Shown here one piece after another: positions 15,990 to 24,630 of a stretch of DNA of 28,518 bases. The stretch covers positions 1 through 28,518 of the forward strand of contig UQSC01000016.1 in assembly GCA_900543615.1 (NCBI GenBank), read 5' to 3'. The DNA comes from an uncultured Collinsella sp. (GTDB lineage: Bacteria > Actinomycetota > Coriobacteriia > Coriobacteriales > Coriobacteriaceae). The notes beneath the pieces were generated by a model. The model saw only the letters and a list, made by a program, of their open reading frames with translations, was not told the DNA's origin and searched no databases. A program made the translations under genes and the position numbers. How positions within the stretch are numbered: position 1 is the first letter of the stretch; each line of letters starts with the position of its first letter.

Positions 15990-16024
15990 AAGCCGGTTTC
16001 CTCCCAACTTTAATGTTCGAAGGG

Positions 16025-16030
16025 ATTATA
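16025..16030 (-). promoter_or_regulatory. Candidate -10 box for the kup operon
   Basis: On the minus strand GCC-TATAAT-CCC reads as a perfect -10 hexamer 36 bases before the kup start codon. The -35 region is weak (CATTCA-like at 17 bases). The inferred leader of about 30 bases is too short for a ydaO-type c-di-AMP riboswitch, which regulates kup in some bacteria. Confidence 0.5.
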
Positions 16031-16113
16031 GGCAATCGGCCCATGTTTGAATGGCACTGTTTTCCCAGCTAAATAAACATTTATACGGCCTTTAGGCCAC
16101 CGCGGCGATATGA

Positions 16114-16146
16114 AATGTGACAAAGGGACTGCCCCTTTGTCACATT
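16114..16146. repeat. Short palindromic intergenic element, family A copy 3
   Basis: AATGTGACAAAGGG (16114-16127) pairs perfectly with CCCTTTGTCACATT (16133-16146) around a 5-base loop. It ends two bases before the nitroreductase stop codon complement, so it forms the immediate 3' end of that transcript. It also lies upstream of the kup promoter. Confidence 0.85.
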
Positions 16147-16148
16147 CG

Positions 16149-17024
16149 TCATTTTCCAAGCCAGTTTTTGAACCACCATTCCATGGATCGGCTCATCTCG
16201 ACCATAAAGGGACTCGTGTGCTTGCGGGTATAGATGTCCACGACGCGCTCCCCCACCTCGCGGGCATGCGGACGGAACATTGCGTCCATCTCGGCCACCT
16301 GCGCGTCCATGGTCGCGGCATCCGCGCGGCAGTAGCGCCCCTCGTGCACCAGGTTCACCACGGGGTGCGCAATGGCCGGACGCTCCTTACGGGGCGTGCC
16401 GATGATGAGCATCGACAGCGGCATGGTATAGGGCGGCAGATCGAGCAGCTCGGCAACTTCCTCGGCGTTCTCCACGATGTCGCCAATGTAGCAGCTTCCC
16501 AGCCCCAGGGCCTCGGCGGCAACCACGGCGTTTTGCGCGGCGATCACGGCGTCCTGGGCCGCGATGGCAAAGTCGCCCAAACCCGGCGCGCGGCGGGGCG
16601 CCTTGCCCGTGCGCTCGACAAACTCGGGCTCAAAGCAGCCCACGTGCTCAAACAGATCGATCCACTTGGCATAATCGACCACAAATATGAGTGCCCAGGG
16701 CGCCTTGGCGATCATGGGCTGGTGGTCGCACAGGTCGGCCAGGCGGTCGAGCGTAGCCTGCTCGCGGATGCTCACGATGGAATACATCATCATGGCGCCC
16801 GCCGACGGTGCGCGACTCGCCGCATGCAAGATTGCCGCCCGCTGCTCGTCGGTCACCGCCACGGGGCGGTCGTCGTCATCACGCGCGAAGGCACGCGTGG
16901 ACGAGCGGTGCTCCAAGATGTCCAGCACCGCGTTACCCGTAGTCTCGACCGGATAACCGTTCGCATCCACGCCCGCAGCTCCGCCGCAGTACTCGGCGCC
17001 CGTCATACAAACCTGCTCGCCCAT
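16149..17024 (-). CDS. Nitroreductase family protein (FMN-dependent oxidoreductase)
   Basis: 291 residues. After a 30-residue N-terminal extension with AEYCGGAAGVDANGYPVE, the nitroreductase fold begins at AVLDILEHRSSTRAF, where HRSSTRAF is the phosphate-binding loop for FMN. LHAASRAPSAGAMMMYSIVSI and QPMIAKAPWALIFVVDYAKW follow, then DAVIAAQNAVVAAEALGLGSCYIGDIV, the central helix and Gly-rich turn shared by NfsA/NfnB-type enzymes. LSMLIIGTPRKE closes the core, and a 70-residue C-terminal extension wraps the dimer in related proteins. The family reduces nitro compounds, quinones or flavins with NAD(P)H in the cytoplasm; the physiological substrate is unknown here. ATG 17024 follows GAGGAT at proper spacing. 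It is divergent from the LTA-synthase-family gene and appears to be a single-gene unit. Confidence 0.9.
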   Translation of the reverse strand: MGEQVCMTGAEYCGGAAGVDANGYPVETTGNAVLDILEHRSSTRAFARDDDDRPVAVTDEQRAAILHAASRAPSAGAMMMYSIVSIREQATLDRLADLCDHQPMIAKAPWALIFVVDYAKWIDLFEHVGCFEPEFVERTGKAPRRAPGLGDFAIAAQDAVIAAQNAVVAAEALGLGSCYIGDIVENAEEVAELLDLPPYTMPLSMLIIGTPRKERPAIAHPVVNLVHEGRYCRADAATMDAQVAEMDAMFRPHAREVGERVVDIYTRKHTSPFMVEMSRSMEWWFKNWLGK

Positions 17025-17238
17025 AGCTCTATCCTCGCCAATTCTTTAAGAAGCCTTTACGTTTCCGTGTAATTCCCGTCCATTATCGCGCAGGCCGCCA
17101 CTACATTGCGCCACACCGCCGCACATGCGCGTTAATATGGCTGGTTGTTGTGCGCAGCCCGCAAATGCAGCGCATATTTAGGTAACAATCGGGTAAACCC
17201 CCGCTTTCGTAGGTTTTAAGTTTGTGAGGAGTCTCAGC

Positions 17239-19539
17239 ATGTTCGCTGCCGCCATCTCGCTCGTCGGTCTTGCGGCGACCGTCTACCTTGTTTTGCGCGA
17301 GGCCAAGGCCATTCGCGCTCAGTCGGGCACCGTCACCAAGGGCGCCTTCGCCTGGAGCGTCGCCTTCGGCCTGTTCCAGCTCTTTTTGACCGTCTGGGGC
17401 GCTATTGGCCTCGTCGCGCAAAACGAGCCGCTCGCCTTTGTGATGCTCATCCTGACCAATGCCATCCTCACCGGCTGCGCCTGGGCCAGTATCGCCCGCG
17501 ACCGCATCGCCCCGCGCGTCTTTGCGTTCGCCGGGCCCGACGCCCCCGCCCCCACCGGCAAGCTCGCCCGCCTGCGCGGCGCCTTTGTGGGCAAACCGCT
17601 CGTCGCCGCCGTCTTGTGCCTGCTGCTCGCCGGCGTCTTTGCGCTGCTGGGCATGGAGGTCTCGTCCAACCACGACTTTACCTGGGTCTACCCCCTGTGC
17701 ATCCTGCTCGAGTGGGCCATCATCACCACGCTCATGGTCGGCCTGTTCTTCCTGTTCCAGCGCCACGGCGCAGCTCCCGCGGTCCTGGCCTTTGCCCTCT
17801 TTGTCCTGGGCATTGCCGAGTTCTTCGTCATCACGTTTAAATCCATGCCCATCCAGCCGGGCGACCTTTCGGCCATCTCCACCGCCGCTGCGGTCGCCGG
17901 CACCGGCTACACCTTCTCGATCTCGCTGTTCTGCGTGCTGTCCATGGGCTTTACCGCCATCGCCATGCTGCTGTGCGAGTACGCCGGCCTGGTGGCACCG
18001 CACCGTCAGAAGGGCGCCGCCAACGCCAAGCGCATGCTGCTCACCAACCTGCTCGTGGCGGTGCTGTGCCTGGGCGGCGTGACCGCACACGTCACGCTCA
18101 TCGACTACTACAACACCCTCGGCATCACCGTCTACACCTGGCGCCCGCTCGAGAGCTACTGGCGCGAGGGCTACCTGCCCGCTTTCATTAGCGCAGCGCA
18201 GTCCATCAAGCCGCCCAAACCCGCCGACTACTCCGTCGACGATGCCAAGGCCACGCTCAAAAAGTACGCCAAGGCCTACGACAAGTCCGACGCAGCCAAG
18301 AGCGACGAGCGCGCCGCCGCAAAGGAGCAGTTCGATAGCGAGAAGCCCACGGTCATCGCCATCATGAACGAGACCTTCTCGGATCTTTCGATCTACCAGA
18401 ACATGCGCGCCGGCTACGAAGGCCCGCAGTACTTTAAGAACCTGTCCAACTGCCTCAGCCGCGGCAAGCTCTACGTGAGCGCCTACGGCGGCGGCACCGC
18501 CAATACCGAGTTTGAGTTTATGACCGGCAACTCCATGGCCAACCTGGGCTCGGGCGTGTATCCGTACACCATTTACAACATGGAGACGACCGGGAACCTG
18601 GCAGAGCAGTTCAAGTCGCTCGGATATTCCACCACGGCCATGCACCCCAACCACGCCACCAACTGGAACCGCGAGAACGTCTACAAGGATTTTGGCTTTG
18701 ACCGGTTCCTGTCCATCAACGATTTCCAGGGTGCCGATACCCTGCGCGGCATGGTGACCGACCAGGCTACCTATGACAAGATTCTTGAGCTGCTCGATCA
18801 GAACGCCGATCCGCAGTTTATCTTCGACGTGACCATGCAGAACCACTCGGGCTACGACACGGGCCTGCTGCCGGTCGACAAGCAGATGCACCTGAACATC
18901 GACACGACCGATCTGGACGCCAAGACCGTCGAGGACGGCACGCTCTCCGATGTCGACGAGTATGTCTCGTGCATCGAGCAGTCCGACCAGGCGCTTCGCT
19001 ACTTCCTCAACGCCTTGAGCAAACTCGACCGCAAGGTGGTCGTGGTGTTCTGGGGCGATCACCAGCCGTTCTTCCCGTCCAAGTTCAACGACAAGTGGTT
19101 TACCGGCGAGGACGACGCCACGCATCAAGAGCGCCTGTGGCAGACTGACTACATCATCTGGGCCAACTACGACGTTGCCGGCTGCGACCAGACGAGCGAG
19201 GTCGACGACCTGTCCACCAACTACCTGTCCACGCAACTCATGCAGCTGATCGGCGCACCCCTCTCCGACTACCAGAAGGCGCACATGACGCTGCGCGAGT
19301 CGCTGCCTGCTATCAACTCCGTGGGCTACGAGGACGCCAGCCTGCGCTGGGCGCTCTCCTCCAACGTCACCGGCGACGACGCCGCCGCAGCAGCCGCCAC
19401 CAAGGCGCGCGAGGATTACGCCAAGATGCAATACTACGAGATGTTCCGCGACGGCAAGAACGTCTATACGGAGCACTTCCAGACCGAGGCCAACGAGACC
19501 GACCCCAACTTGGCACCGGGTACGACCAAGATCAAATAG
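17239..19539 (+). CDS. LTA synthase family membrane phosphoglycerol/phosphoethanolamine-type transferase
   Basis: 766 residues. Around eight hydrophobic segments fill residues 1-290, more than the five of Staphylococcus LtaS. The external sulfatase-fold domain follows. Metal and catalytic residues can be placed: Glu378 in IAIMNETFSD, the nucleophile threonine Thr420 in YGGGTANTEFEFMTGNS, His536 in MQNHSGYD, and Asp607/His608 in VVFWGDHQPFFPSKF. The C-terminus is soluble and hydrophilic. LtaS-type enzymes transfer glycerol-phosphate from phosphatidylglycerol to build lipoteichoic acid, and relatives decorate other surface glycans. In this organism the acceptor is unknown. ATG 17239 has GAGGAG 7 bases upstream. 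The gene is followed by a terminator-like hairpin at 19625-19652. Upstream (17025-17238) lies a 214-base divergent promoter region without a clear -35/-10 pair. Confidence 0.92.
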   Translation: MFAAAISLVGLAATVYLVLREAKAIRAQSGTVTKGAFAWSVAFGLFQLFLTVWGAIGLVAQNEPLAFVMLILTNAILTGCAWASIARDRIAPRVFAFAGPDAPAPTGKLARLRGAFVGKPLVAAVLCLLLAGVFALLGMEVSSNHDFTWVYPLCILLEWAIITTLMVGLFFLFQRHGAAPAVLAFALFVLGIAEFFVITFKSMPIQPGDLSAISTAAAVAGTGYTFSISLFCVLSMGFTAIAMLLCEYAGLVAPHRQKGAANAKRMLLTNLLVAVLCLGGVTAHVTLIDYYNTLGITVYTWRPLESYWREGYLPAFISAAQSIKPPKPADYSVDDAKATLKKYAKAYDKSDAAKSDERAAAKEQFDSEKPTVIAIMNETFSDLSIYQNMRAGYEGPQYFKNLSNCLSRGKLYVSAYGGGTANTEFEFMTGNSMANLGSGVYPYTIYNMETTGNLAEQFKSLGYSTTAMHPNHATNWNRENVYKDFGFDRFLSINDFQGADTLRGMVTDQATYDKILELLDQNADPQFIFDVTMQNHSGYDTGLLPVDKQMHLNIDTTDLDAKTVEDGTLSDVDEYVSCIEQSDQALRYFLNALSKLDRKVVVVFWGDHQPFFPSKFNDKWFTGEDDATHQERLWQTDYIIWANYDVAGCDQTSEVDDLSTNYLSTQLMQLIGAPLSDYQKAHMTLRESLPAINSVGYEDASLRWALSSNVTGDDAAAAAATKAREDYAKMQYYEMFRDGKNVYTEHFQTEANETDPNLAPGTTKIK

Positions 19540-19559
19540 CGACTAGCTGCGAGTTCATA

Positions 19560-19655
19560 ACTGAAACGTCTGTCCGGGCGGAGGCATATAAGGTTCCCTG
19601 CTCGGACAGTCCTGCGCAAGACGGAGGCCACATTAAGTGGCCTTCTTTGTTTGCG
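19560..19655 (+). repeat. 3' element with terminator hairpin, left copy of a ~95-bp inverted pair
   Basis: This stretch begins TGAAACGTCTGTCCGGGCGG and ends TTTGTTTGCG. Its reverse complement resembles 24676-24767 along its whole length, with a nearly identical core (AGTCCTGCGCAAGACG, then AGGCCACATTAAGTGGCCTT). Internally CTGTCCGGGC (19570-19579) pairs with GCTCGGACAG (19600-19609). In both places the element follows the 3' end of a gene and points in the direction of transcription, so it probably travels as a terminator cassette. Confidence 0.75.
19625..19652 (+). terminator. Terminator of the LTA-synthase-family gene
   Basis: AGGCCAC (19625-19631) pairs with GTGGCCT (19637-19643) across an ATTAA loop and is followed by the T-rich TCTTTGTTT, 86 bases after the stop codon. 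Confidence 0.75.
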
Positions 19656-20020
19656 GAAAGTGTGTCCCGGAATTCTTGTCTGGAATGGGATGCAGTTTCC
19701 GCTTGGGACCCGATTGGGAAAGTGTGTCCCACTATTCAGCTGGATTCCGGGATGTATTTTCCGGTTGAGGCTCGTTGGGAAAGTGCGTCCCACTTTGGGG
19801 GCTGATTCTGGGACGTGGTTTCCGGTTGGCTCTCATTGGGAAAGTTCATCCCATTTCTCGGCCTAATTATGGGACGCAGTTTCCCGTTGAGGACCCTTTG
19901 GGAAAGTGCGTCCCGGTCTGGGCGCTCAAACTGGGATGGATTTTCCGGATGAGGGCTTGACGGAAAATGTGTCCCGTTCCGGGCGCTAATTGTGGGATGC
20001 AGTTTCCGCTTGCGGAGTCT
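19653..20020. repeat. Array of six ~62-bp hairpin repeats (left array)
   Basis: Six imperfect tandem units start at about 19653, 19716, 19777, 19838, 19900 and 19962 (periods 61-63). Each has the form GGGAAAGTGCGTCCCA, a ~16-24 base centre that often includes GCTGATTC, then GGGACGCAGTTTCCG and a variable spacer with GTTGAGG. The two ends of each unit are reverse complements (GGAAA-GCGTCCC against GGGACGC-TTTCC), so each unit can form its own hairpin. Units are diverged from one another. The array has no open frame of interest. A related array in the same orientation lies at 24308-24590, on the other side of the surface-protein gene. Confidence 0.88.
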
Positions 20021-20031
20021 CCACTCAACAG

Positions 20032-20070
20032 AAAACCCGGGTGGCCTGTTTTTTGGCTACCCGGGTTTTT
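20032..20070 (-). terminator. Terminator of the giant surface-protein gene
   Basis: AACCCGGGTGGCC-type arm and GGCTACCCGGGTT-type arm form a strong hairpin around a T-rich loop. On the minus strand the arm is followed by TTTTC, 27 bases after the stop codon at 20097. A T-run also follows on the plus strand, so the hairpin may work in both directions. Confidence 0.85.
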
Positions 20071-20096
20071 GGGTTGTCGATATGTTCGACTGGCTA

Positions 20097-23000
20097 CTAG
20101 TGGGTCTTGCGGCGCTTGATCAGCATGATGAGGGCTATCACTACGAGCGTTGCTCCCGCTGCTGCTGCGGTGGCGACTAGGGCGAATGTTTGGTCGCCGG
20201 TGTTTGCGAGGTTCTTCGCTGTGGTCGTAGTCTTGACCTTGGTGTCGGTCTTAGCTCCGTTGTCGGACTTGGGCTTGTCCGGGTTCGTCGGGGTCTCAGG
20301 AGTCTCGGGGTCCTTTGAGCCTTCGGAATCGGTTGGGCCGGCGGTGTTCACCAGGGTATGGTCCAGGAACTTCTTGGCGCCCGCGCTTGCCTGCGAGAAC
20401 AGGCGGCGTGTGCGGATCGGAGCGGCGTTCACCGTCTCAGGAGCCTTCTCCTCGGCCGCGATGTTCACCAGTGTCACACCGGTATCGAGGCCGACGTTGT
20501 TGTATCCCACGTGGCAGTAGTACTGCGCGCCGTCATCGTTTGTAGTCAGGTCAAGCTCAAGCGTTGAGGCCGTTCCGGCTGGGAGGTTGCCATCGGCACC
20601 CACGCGCTGGAACGCGGTCTCGCCACGGCCCTTGCGGTACCAGATATATGACGGCGCCAGCTCCGTTTCACTGCCGTCGGCATTGCGCTGCGTCACATGG
20701 CCGATCGCCGAGAGTGTCAGCTTGTCTCCCGCCGAGCACTCGACCGAAGAGTCATACTCGAGGGCCGACCTCTCCGCTGTATCCGCCGCAGGTCCGCTCA
20801 CGGTCATCGTCATGCCATCGGGCATGGTCTTGACCGTGATGATCGCCGAGCGAATACCCGTTTCGGCCGTTGAATCATTCTTAACGGCGGCGATGGCGAA
20901 TCGATACTCCGTATTGGGCTGCAGCCCATCCCACTTGAGCGAGGTCTGCGTGTTGTCGGCAATCTTCCAGCTATTGACGACCGCATCCGCCGCATTGCTC
21001 TGCAGCATGCCCACGCCGTAGCTAAAGCCACTCTTGTTTGCGAGTGCATCGTCCCAGCTAAACGTAACGCTGGTCGAATCGACGGCGTTTGCCGTAAAGC
21101 CCGTCACAGCCGGCGCGTCGGGCATCTCGACGTCCTTAACGTCATAGCCCACGATCCAGAACTGGTCGGTGTCCTTGGTGCCGAGCTTGTCGCCCGAGCC
21201 GTCCTCGAACTTGTTGACATCCACCGCGTTGACGCCCAGGCGCCACGCAAAGCCGTACTTGCCCTGCGCGGCCTCGGGCAGGTTGTCGACGGTGCCGCCG
21301 TATTCGGTCGATTCACTCGAGGAGTTACCCGTAGTAAAGCCGGCGTTGGCACCAAAGCACAGGCCGCCAAACAACTCGTGCTTTGCGAGCTTCGCGCCCA
21401 TGACAACGCTGCCGTTCAGCGTCAAGCCGAGCTCGAGCTCCTGCTCCTTGCCCTCCTCGACTTCGATGGTCTGCTCAATGCTCGCCCCCGACTGCGCGGC
21501 GGCGCCGTTAAACCCATCGTGCGTGTAGGCGCGCGTTACGCCAGGCTTGCCCAGACCAAAGGAATCCCCAACAGGAGTCTCGCCGTTGAGCGTCGTTTGA
21601 TAGGTTCCGGGTTCTCCCGACCGGTTGGTCAAAAAGTAGCTGAGCGGCGTCATATTGTGCTGTTTGGCAATGCGGTCATAGGCCTCGACATTAACGACCG
21701 AGGTCTGCGCGCCGAGCGACACGGGCGCCGCCATCACGCCCTTACCACCAGTTTCCTCATTTTCGATCTCATACTCGTAATAGACCATCGGAATCGTGTA
21801 GAGCACGGTCTTGTCACCCTCGCCGGCATGCGACTCATAGCTTACGCTTGCGCTGACCGTGCGCTCGCTCCGGTAGTCATAGCATCCCTCGGCGGCAAAA
21901 TCGACTGAAGCATTCATCGCGACCAGGGGCGGACCGGTCTGCACCTCGACGGCAACGCCCAACTCGGCGCCAATGGTATAGCCCTGGGATGTCCCCGTGC
22001 CCTTTTCCTCTCCGTATGACGTGCCGCCCAACACCAGATAGCCGTATGCCTGCTCCAGATCCTCCACATAGGGCGCATCCTGCAGCACGGCAAGCACGCG
22101 CGGGTTGGTATAGACCTTGTAGCGGTCCTTGTACGTGATCTTGACGCTGTCGTTGTCGACATCGGGCAGCGCGAGCGAGATAAATGTGCCGTAGGTAGTG
22201 CCGCGACGGTTGCTCTCGCTAATCACCTGCTCCTCGCCGCGGCGCACCTTTCCGTTCTCGTCGAGCGAAAAATGCGAGGCGGTCATCCAATAGTAGTCAT
22301 CGTTCTTGCGCAGGTCCTCGTCGCGGTGCTTGCCCACCACGGCGATAAAGCTCTCGTTATAGCGGTCCGAACCCGAGACGCTGCCCGCCTTGACGTCGCT
22401 GATCCACACCTGCTCTATACCCTTGTGGTCATGCTTGTTGCTGCTGTTGTATTGCTGACCGCTCATGCTCATGGTTCCGACCATGAACCCCAAGCCCTGA
22501 GCCCCGCTCTGTGCCGTGTTGCAGGCAAAGTCGCGGAACACATCGCCGCCCACGAGCACCTCGTCGACCGCCAGCTGCTCGGACAGGCCGTCAAGGTTGG
22601 CAGTGGCAAGGGCAATAGGCACCAAGGTGCACGGATAGCGCTTATCCTGAGCGCTATCCTTCCATGCGCTGTTGGGCACATGCATCAGCCCATAGGAGGC
22701 GAGGAGCCCGTCTCTGTATTCCTTGCAATCGGAAAGCTTGAACTCGCCAGACTCCGAGTCAAAATACGCGTAGCGGTACAGCGCGCCGTACAGCCCCTTG
22801 CTGCCGTCAGAAGCGCCGTAATCAAAAGCGCTGCGTTGCCAGTCATAGCCCGCAAGAATAAGGCCCGTGACGGTTTCACCCGTCTTCTTTCCTTCTTCAT
22901 CGTAGGCGGCAAACGTGCCGAACGTCGCATTCGCAGCGACCATGGTCTTGCCGTTCGCGGAGAGGGAGATTGCGCCCGCGTCGCCCAGAGCATCGACATG

Positions 23001-24185
23001 GACGAGCGCACCCTTGGATGCATCCCACGAAAACAGCTCGCAATGCGTCGACTTATCAATATTCTTCTTGCCGTAGGGTGCCGAGACCACGATGGCGAGG
23101 TCATCGCAAAAATCGCGATCGAGGTCGCCGGCCGCTAGCGAAACGACAGGAGCTGACTGAAGCTGCGTCCAGGAGTCGTTCCCGCCCTTGTTGTGCGTGG
23201 TGTAGTCCGCGGCGTTACCGGCATCGATCTTGACGACGCTTTGCTTCCAGTTGCCGCCCTCCAAGTCATACATGTCGACTACAGCCTTGCGCACGCCGTT
23301 CTCGTCGACATAGCAGCCCGCGTAGACAAAAAGCTCGTCGACGCCGTCGCCATCGACATCGCCCGCCTCGACATCAAAGACGGCGTCGTGCTCTTGCAGG
23401 TAACCGGCATCCAGGTACTTAAAACGGCCTTCGTACATCATATTAGTGTTGACCGTCACCGGCAGGTGTGTGTCGAGAGTGCGCGTACGCCCGTTGCTAA
23501 ACGAGTAGAGGGCCAGCTCAACCTTTCCGGCGTATAACTTGCCGTCAATCGTCGTGGAGGAACTGTCGCCGTAGGCACGGAGCTCGGCAACGCGGCTCTT
23601 TTTGCCCGTGCTGGCGTCGCTGCAGAACTCAACACTCGTGGCGTGAATGCCCGAGAAACCGTTGTTGTCGTTGGCGAGTACTGTTGAGGACTCATTGTTG
23701 CTTAGGTACGACCAGGTGCCGCCACCGTAGTCGCTATGCTTGTAGAGATCGCTGTTCGTATCGAAGTTGTTGACGTTTTGCCAGAACTTTGCGGCGCCCC
23801 ACACACTTCCATAGCCATCGGTGAGTTTGCTGCTGCCGCCAATGTCACCGCGCTCGACGTTCTCGAGCTTGTCGCGCAGAGTGTAGCGATTGCCATGGCT
23901 ACCGTTAGCTGCCATATAGACCTCGCTGCGCGTGGCAAACGTCGTGGGGGTATCAGTGGAATAGGGGCCAACGGTATCGGCCGGAATGTCCTCGCTCGTG
24001 CCCAGACCCAGGGCTTGATAATCCTGCTCGGTCATATCGGTGATTGCGGGCGCGTCTGCCGCCTGGGCAACCTGGGGCGTGGCCGTGAAGCAGGCGACGC
24101 TCGTGGCGATCAACGCAGCAAGCGCCGCCGTCCCAACAAGCGGGATTTTCGACAGCCTATGGATACGGGGGTGTGGAACGTACAT
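20097..24185 (-). CDS. Giant sortase-anchored surface protein with FG-GAP-like, FN3 and Ig-like modules
   Basis: 1362 residues. The N-terminus is basic, with a hydrophobic stretch (KIPLVGTAALAALIATSVAC) and a likely cleavage after AQAADA, a signal peptide. The long middle region contains Asp-rich segments resembling FG-GAP/VCBS calcium-binding blades (VEAGDVDGDGVDELFVYAG near 272 and LAAGDLDRDFCDDLAIVVSAP near 348), compatible with a beta-propeller. An FN3 domain occupies about 1021-1122 (SVTFSWDDALANKSGFSYGV, LQPNTEYRFAIAAVKND), followed by an Ig-like domain to about 1238 (SYIWYRKGRGETAFQRV, GAQYYCHVGYNN). A Pro/Thr/Lys-rich stalk leads to LANTG at 1326-1330, a membrane segment and KRRKTH, a sortase anchor with Ala instead of Pro. 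Start ATG 24185 follows GAGGT; an ATG at 24221 lacks a site. The role is probably adhesion or carbohydrate binding; no ligand is evident. No sortase gene is in the window. Confidence 0.88.
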   Translation of the reverse strand: MYVPHPRIHRLSKIPLVGTAALAALIATSVACFTATPQVAQAADAPAITDMTEQDYQALGLGTSEDIPADTVGPYSTDTPTTFATRSEVYMAANGSHGNRYTLRDKLENVERGDIGGSSKLTDGYGSVWGAAKFWQNVNNFDTNSDLYKHSDYGGGTWSYLSNNESSTVLANDNNGFSGIHATSVEFCSDASTGKKSRVAELRAYGDSSSTTIDGKLYAGKVELALYSFSNGRTRTLDTHLPVTVNTNMMYEGRFKYLDAGYLQEHDAVFDVEAGDVDGDGVDELFVYAGCYVDENGVRKAVVDMYDLEGGNWKQSVVKIDAGNAADYTTHNKGGNDSWTQLQSAPVVSLAAGDLDRDFCDDLAIVVSAPYGKKNIDKSTHCELFSWDASKGALVHVDALGDAGAISLSANGKTMVAANATFGTFAAYDEEGKKTGETVTGLILAGYDWQRSAFDYGASDGSKGLYGALYRYAYFDSESGEFKLSDCKEYRDGLLASYGLMHVPNSAWKDSAQDKRYPCTLVPIALATANLDGLSEQLAVDEVLVGGDVFRDFACNTAQSGAQGLGFMVGTMSMSGQQYNSSNKHDHKGIEQVWISDVKAGSVSGSDRYNESFIAVVGKHRDEDLRKNDDYYWMTASHFSLDENGKVRRGEEQVISESNRRGTTYGTFISLALPDVDNDSVKITYKDRYKVYTNPRVLAVLQDAPYVEDLEQAYGYLVLGGTSYGEEKGTGTSQGYTIGAELGVAVEVQTGPPLVAMNASVDFAAEGCYDYRSERTVSASVSYESHAGEGDKTVLYTIPMVYYEYEIENEETGGKGVMAAPVSLGAQTSVVNVEAYDRIAKQHNMTPLSYFLTNRSGEPGTYQTTLNGETPVGDSFGLGKPGVTRAYTHDGFNGAAAQSGASIEQTIEVEEGKEQELELGLTLNGSVVMGAKLAKHELFGGLCFGANAGFTTGNSSSESTEYGGTVDNLPEAAQGKYGFAWRLGVNAVDVNKFEDGSGDKLGTKDTDQFWIVGYDVKDVEMPDAPAVTGFTANAVDSTSVTFSWDDALANKSGFSYGVGMLQSNAADAVVNSWKIADNTQTSLKWDGLQPNTEYRFAIAAVKNDSTAETGIRSAIITVKTMPDGMTMTVSGPAADTAERSALEYDSSVECSAGDKLTLSAIGHVTQRNADGSETELAPSYIWYRKGRGETAFQRVGADGNLPAGTASTLELDLTTNDDGAQYYCHVGYNNVGLDTGVTLVNIAAEEKAPETVNAAPIRTRRLFSQASAGAKKFLDHTLVNTAGPTDSEGSKDPETPETPTNPDKPKSDNGAKTDTKVKTTTTAKNLANTGDQTFALVATAAAAGATLVVIALIMLIKRRKTH

Positions 24186-24307
24186 GAGGGACCTCGCTTT
24201 ATTCGAGTGGAGTGGACTCATTTTTGCAAATGATACATCCGATGCCCGATATCACGTGTCTTATTTTCGCCAACGGCGTGTCTCATTTTTGAGAATCCGA
24301 GATGCCG

Positions 24308-24590
24308 CGGAAATCTTATCCCAGCTCAAAGGCCATTTCTGGGATGTATTTTCCGTCGAGTGCCTCATCGGGAAACTGCATCCCATTTCAAGCGTCGATT
24401 CTGGGACGCGCTTTCCCCTTAGACCCTCAACCGGAAACCGCATCCCACTTTGAGCGCAAATTCCGGGATGCATTTTCCGCAAAGCACCTCAACGGGAAAC
24501 TACGTCCCATTCCAAAGGCAAATTCCGGGACGCATTTTTCGAAAGCCTGCCCATCCGGAAAGCCCGTCCCACTTTGGACGCATCCGGGCA
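24308..24590. repeat. Array of about five ~62-bp hairpin repeats (right array)
   Basis: Units start near 24308, 24369, 24432, 24493 and 24556 (periods 61-63); the last is truncated. Each reads as CGGGAAACTGCATCCCA, a centre with GCG and AATTC, then GGGATGCATTTTCCG and a spacer with CCTCAAC. They match the 19653-20020 units in the same orientation, and each unit is again self-complementary. The array occupies the region upstream of the surface-protein start. The gap 24222-24801 otherwise contains only the 24631-24767 element and AT-richer sequence without a gene. Confidence 0.88.
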
Positions 24591-24630
24591 CGGAACCATC
24601 GACCTATCAGGCCTCCCATCAATAAAGAGG

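Noticed and set aside
13530..16013. 827-residue open frame on the plus strand across the kup region
   Set aside because: It is antisense to kup (and partly to the kinase gene). Its residues are dominated by His/Arg/Gly/Gln runs expected from GC-rich antisense codons. It has no recognisable domain, and the sense frame is a full Kup protein.
15990..16113. A ydaO-type c-di-AMP riboswitch before kup
   Set aside because: The leader inferred from the -10 box is only about 30 bases, and no conserved riboswitch core or long pairing was seen.
17101..19476. 791-residue open frame on the minus strand across the LTA-synthase-family gene
   Set aside because: Antisense shadow: low-complexity Gly/Val/Asp/His-rich composition and no ribosome-binding site or domain, whereas the plus-strand frame has complete LtaS-type catalytic residues.
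19653..20020. Possible CRISPR array
   Set aside because: The spaced repeats are 61-63 base units that match over most of their length, including the centre. The repeats are diverged and self-complementary, there are no unique spacers of constant size between identical repeats, and no cas gene is present.
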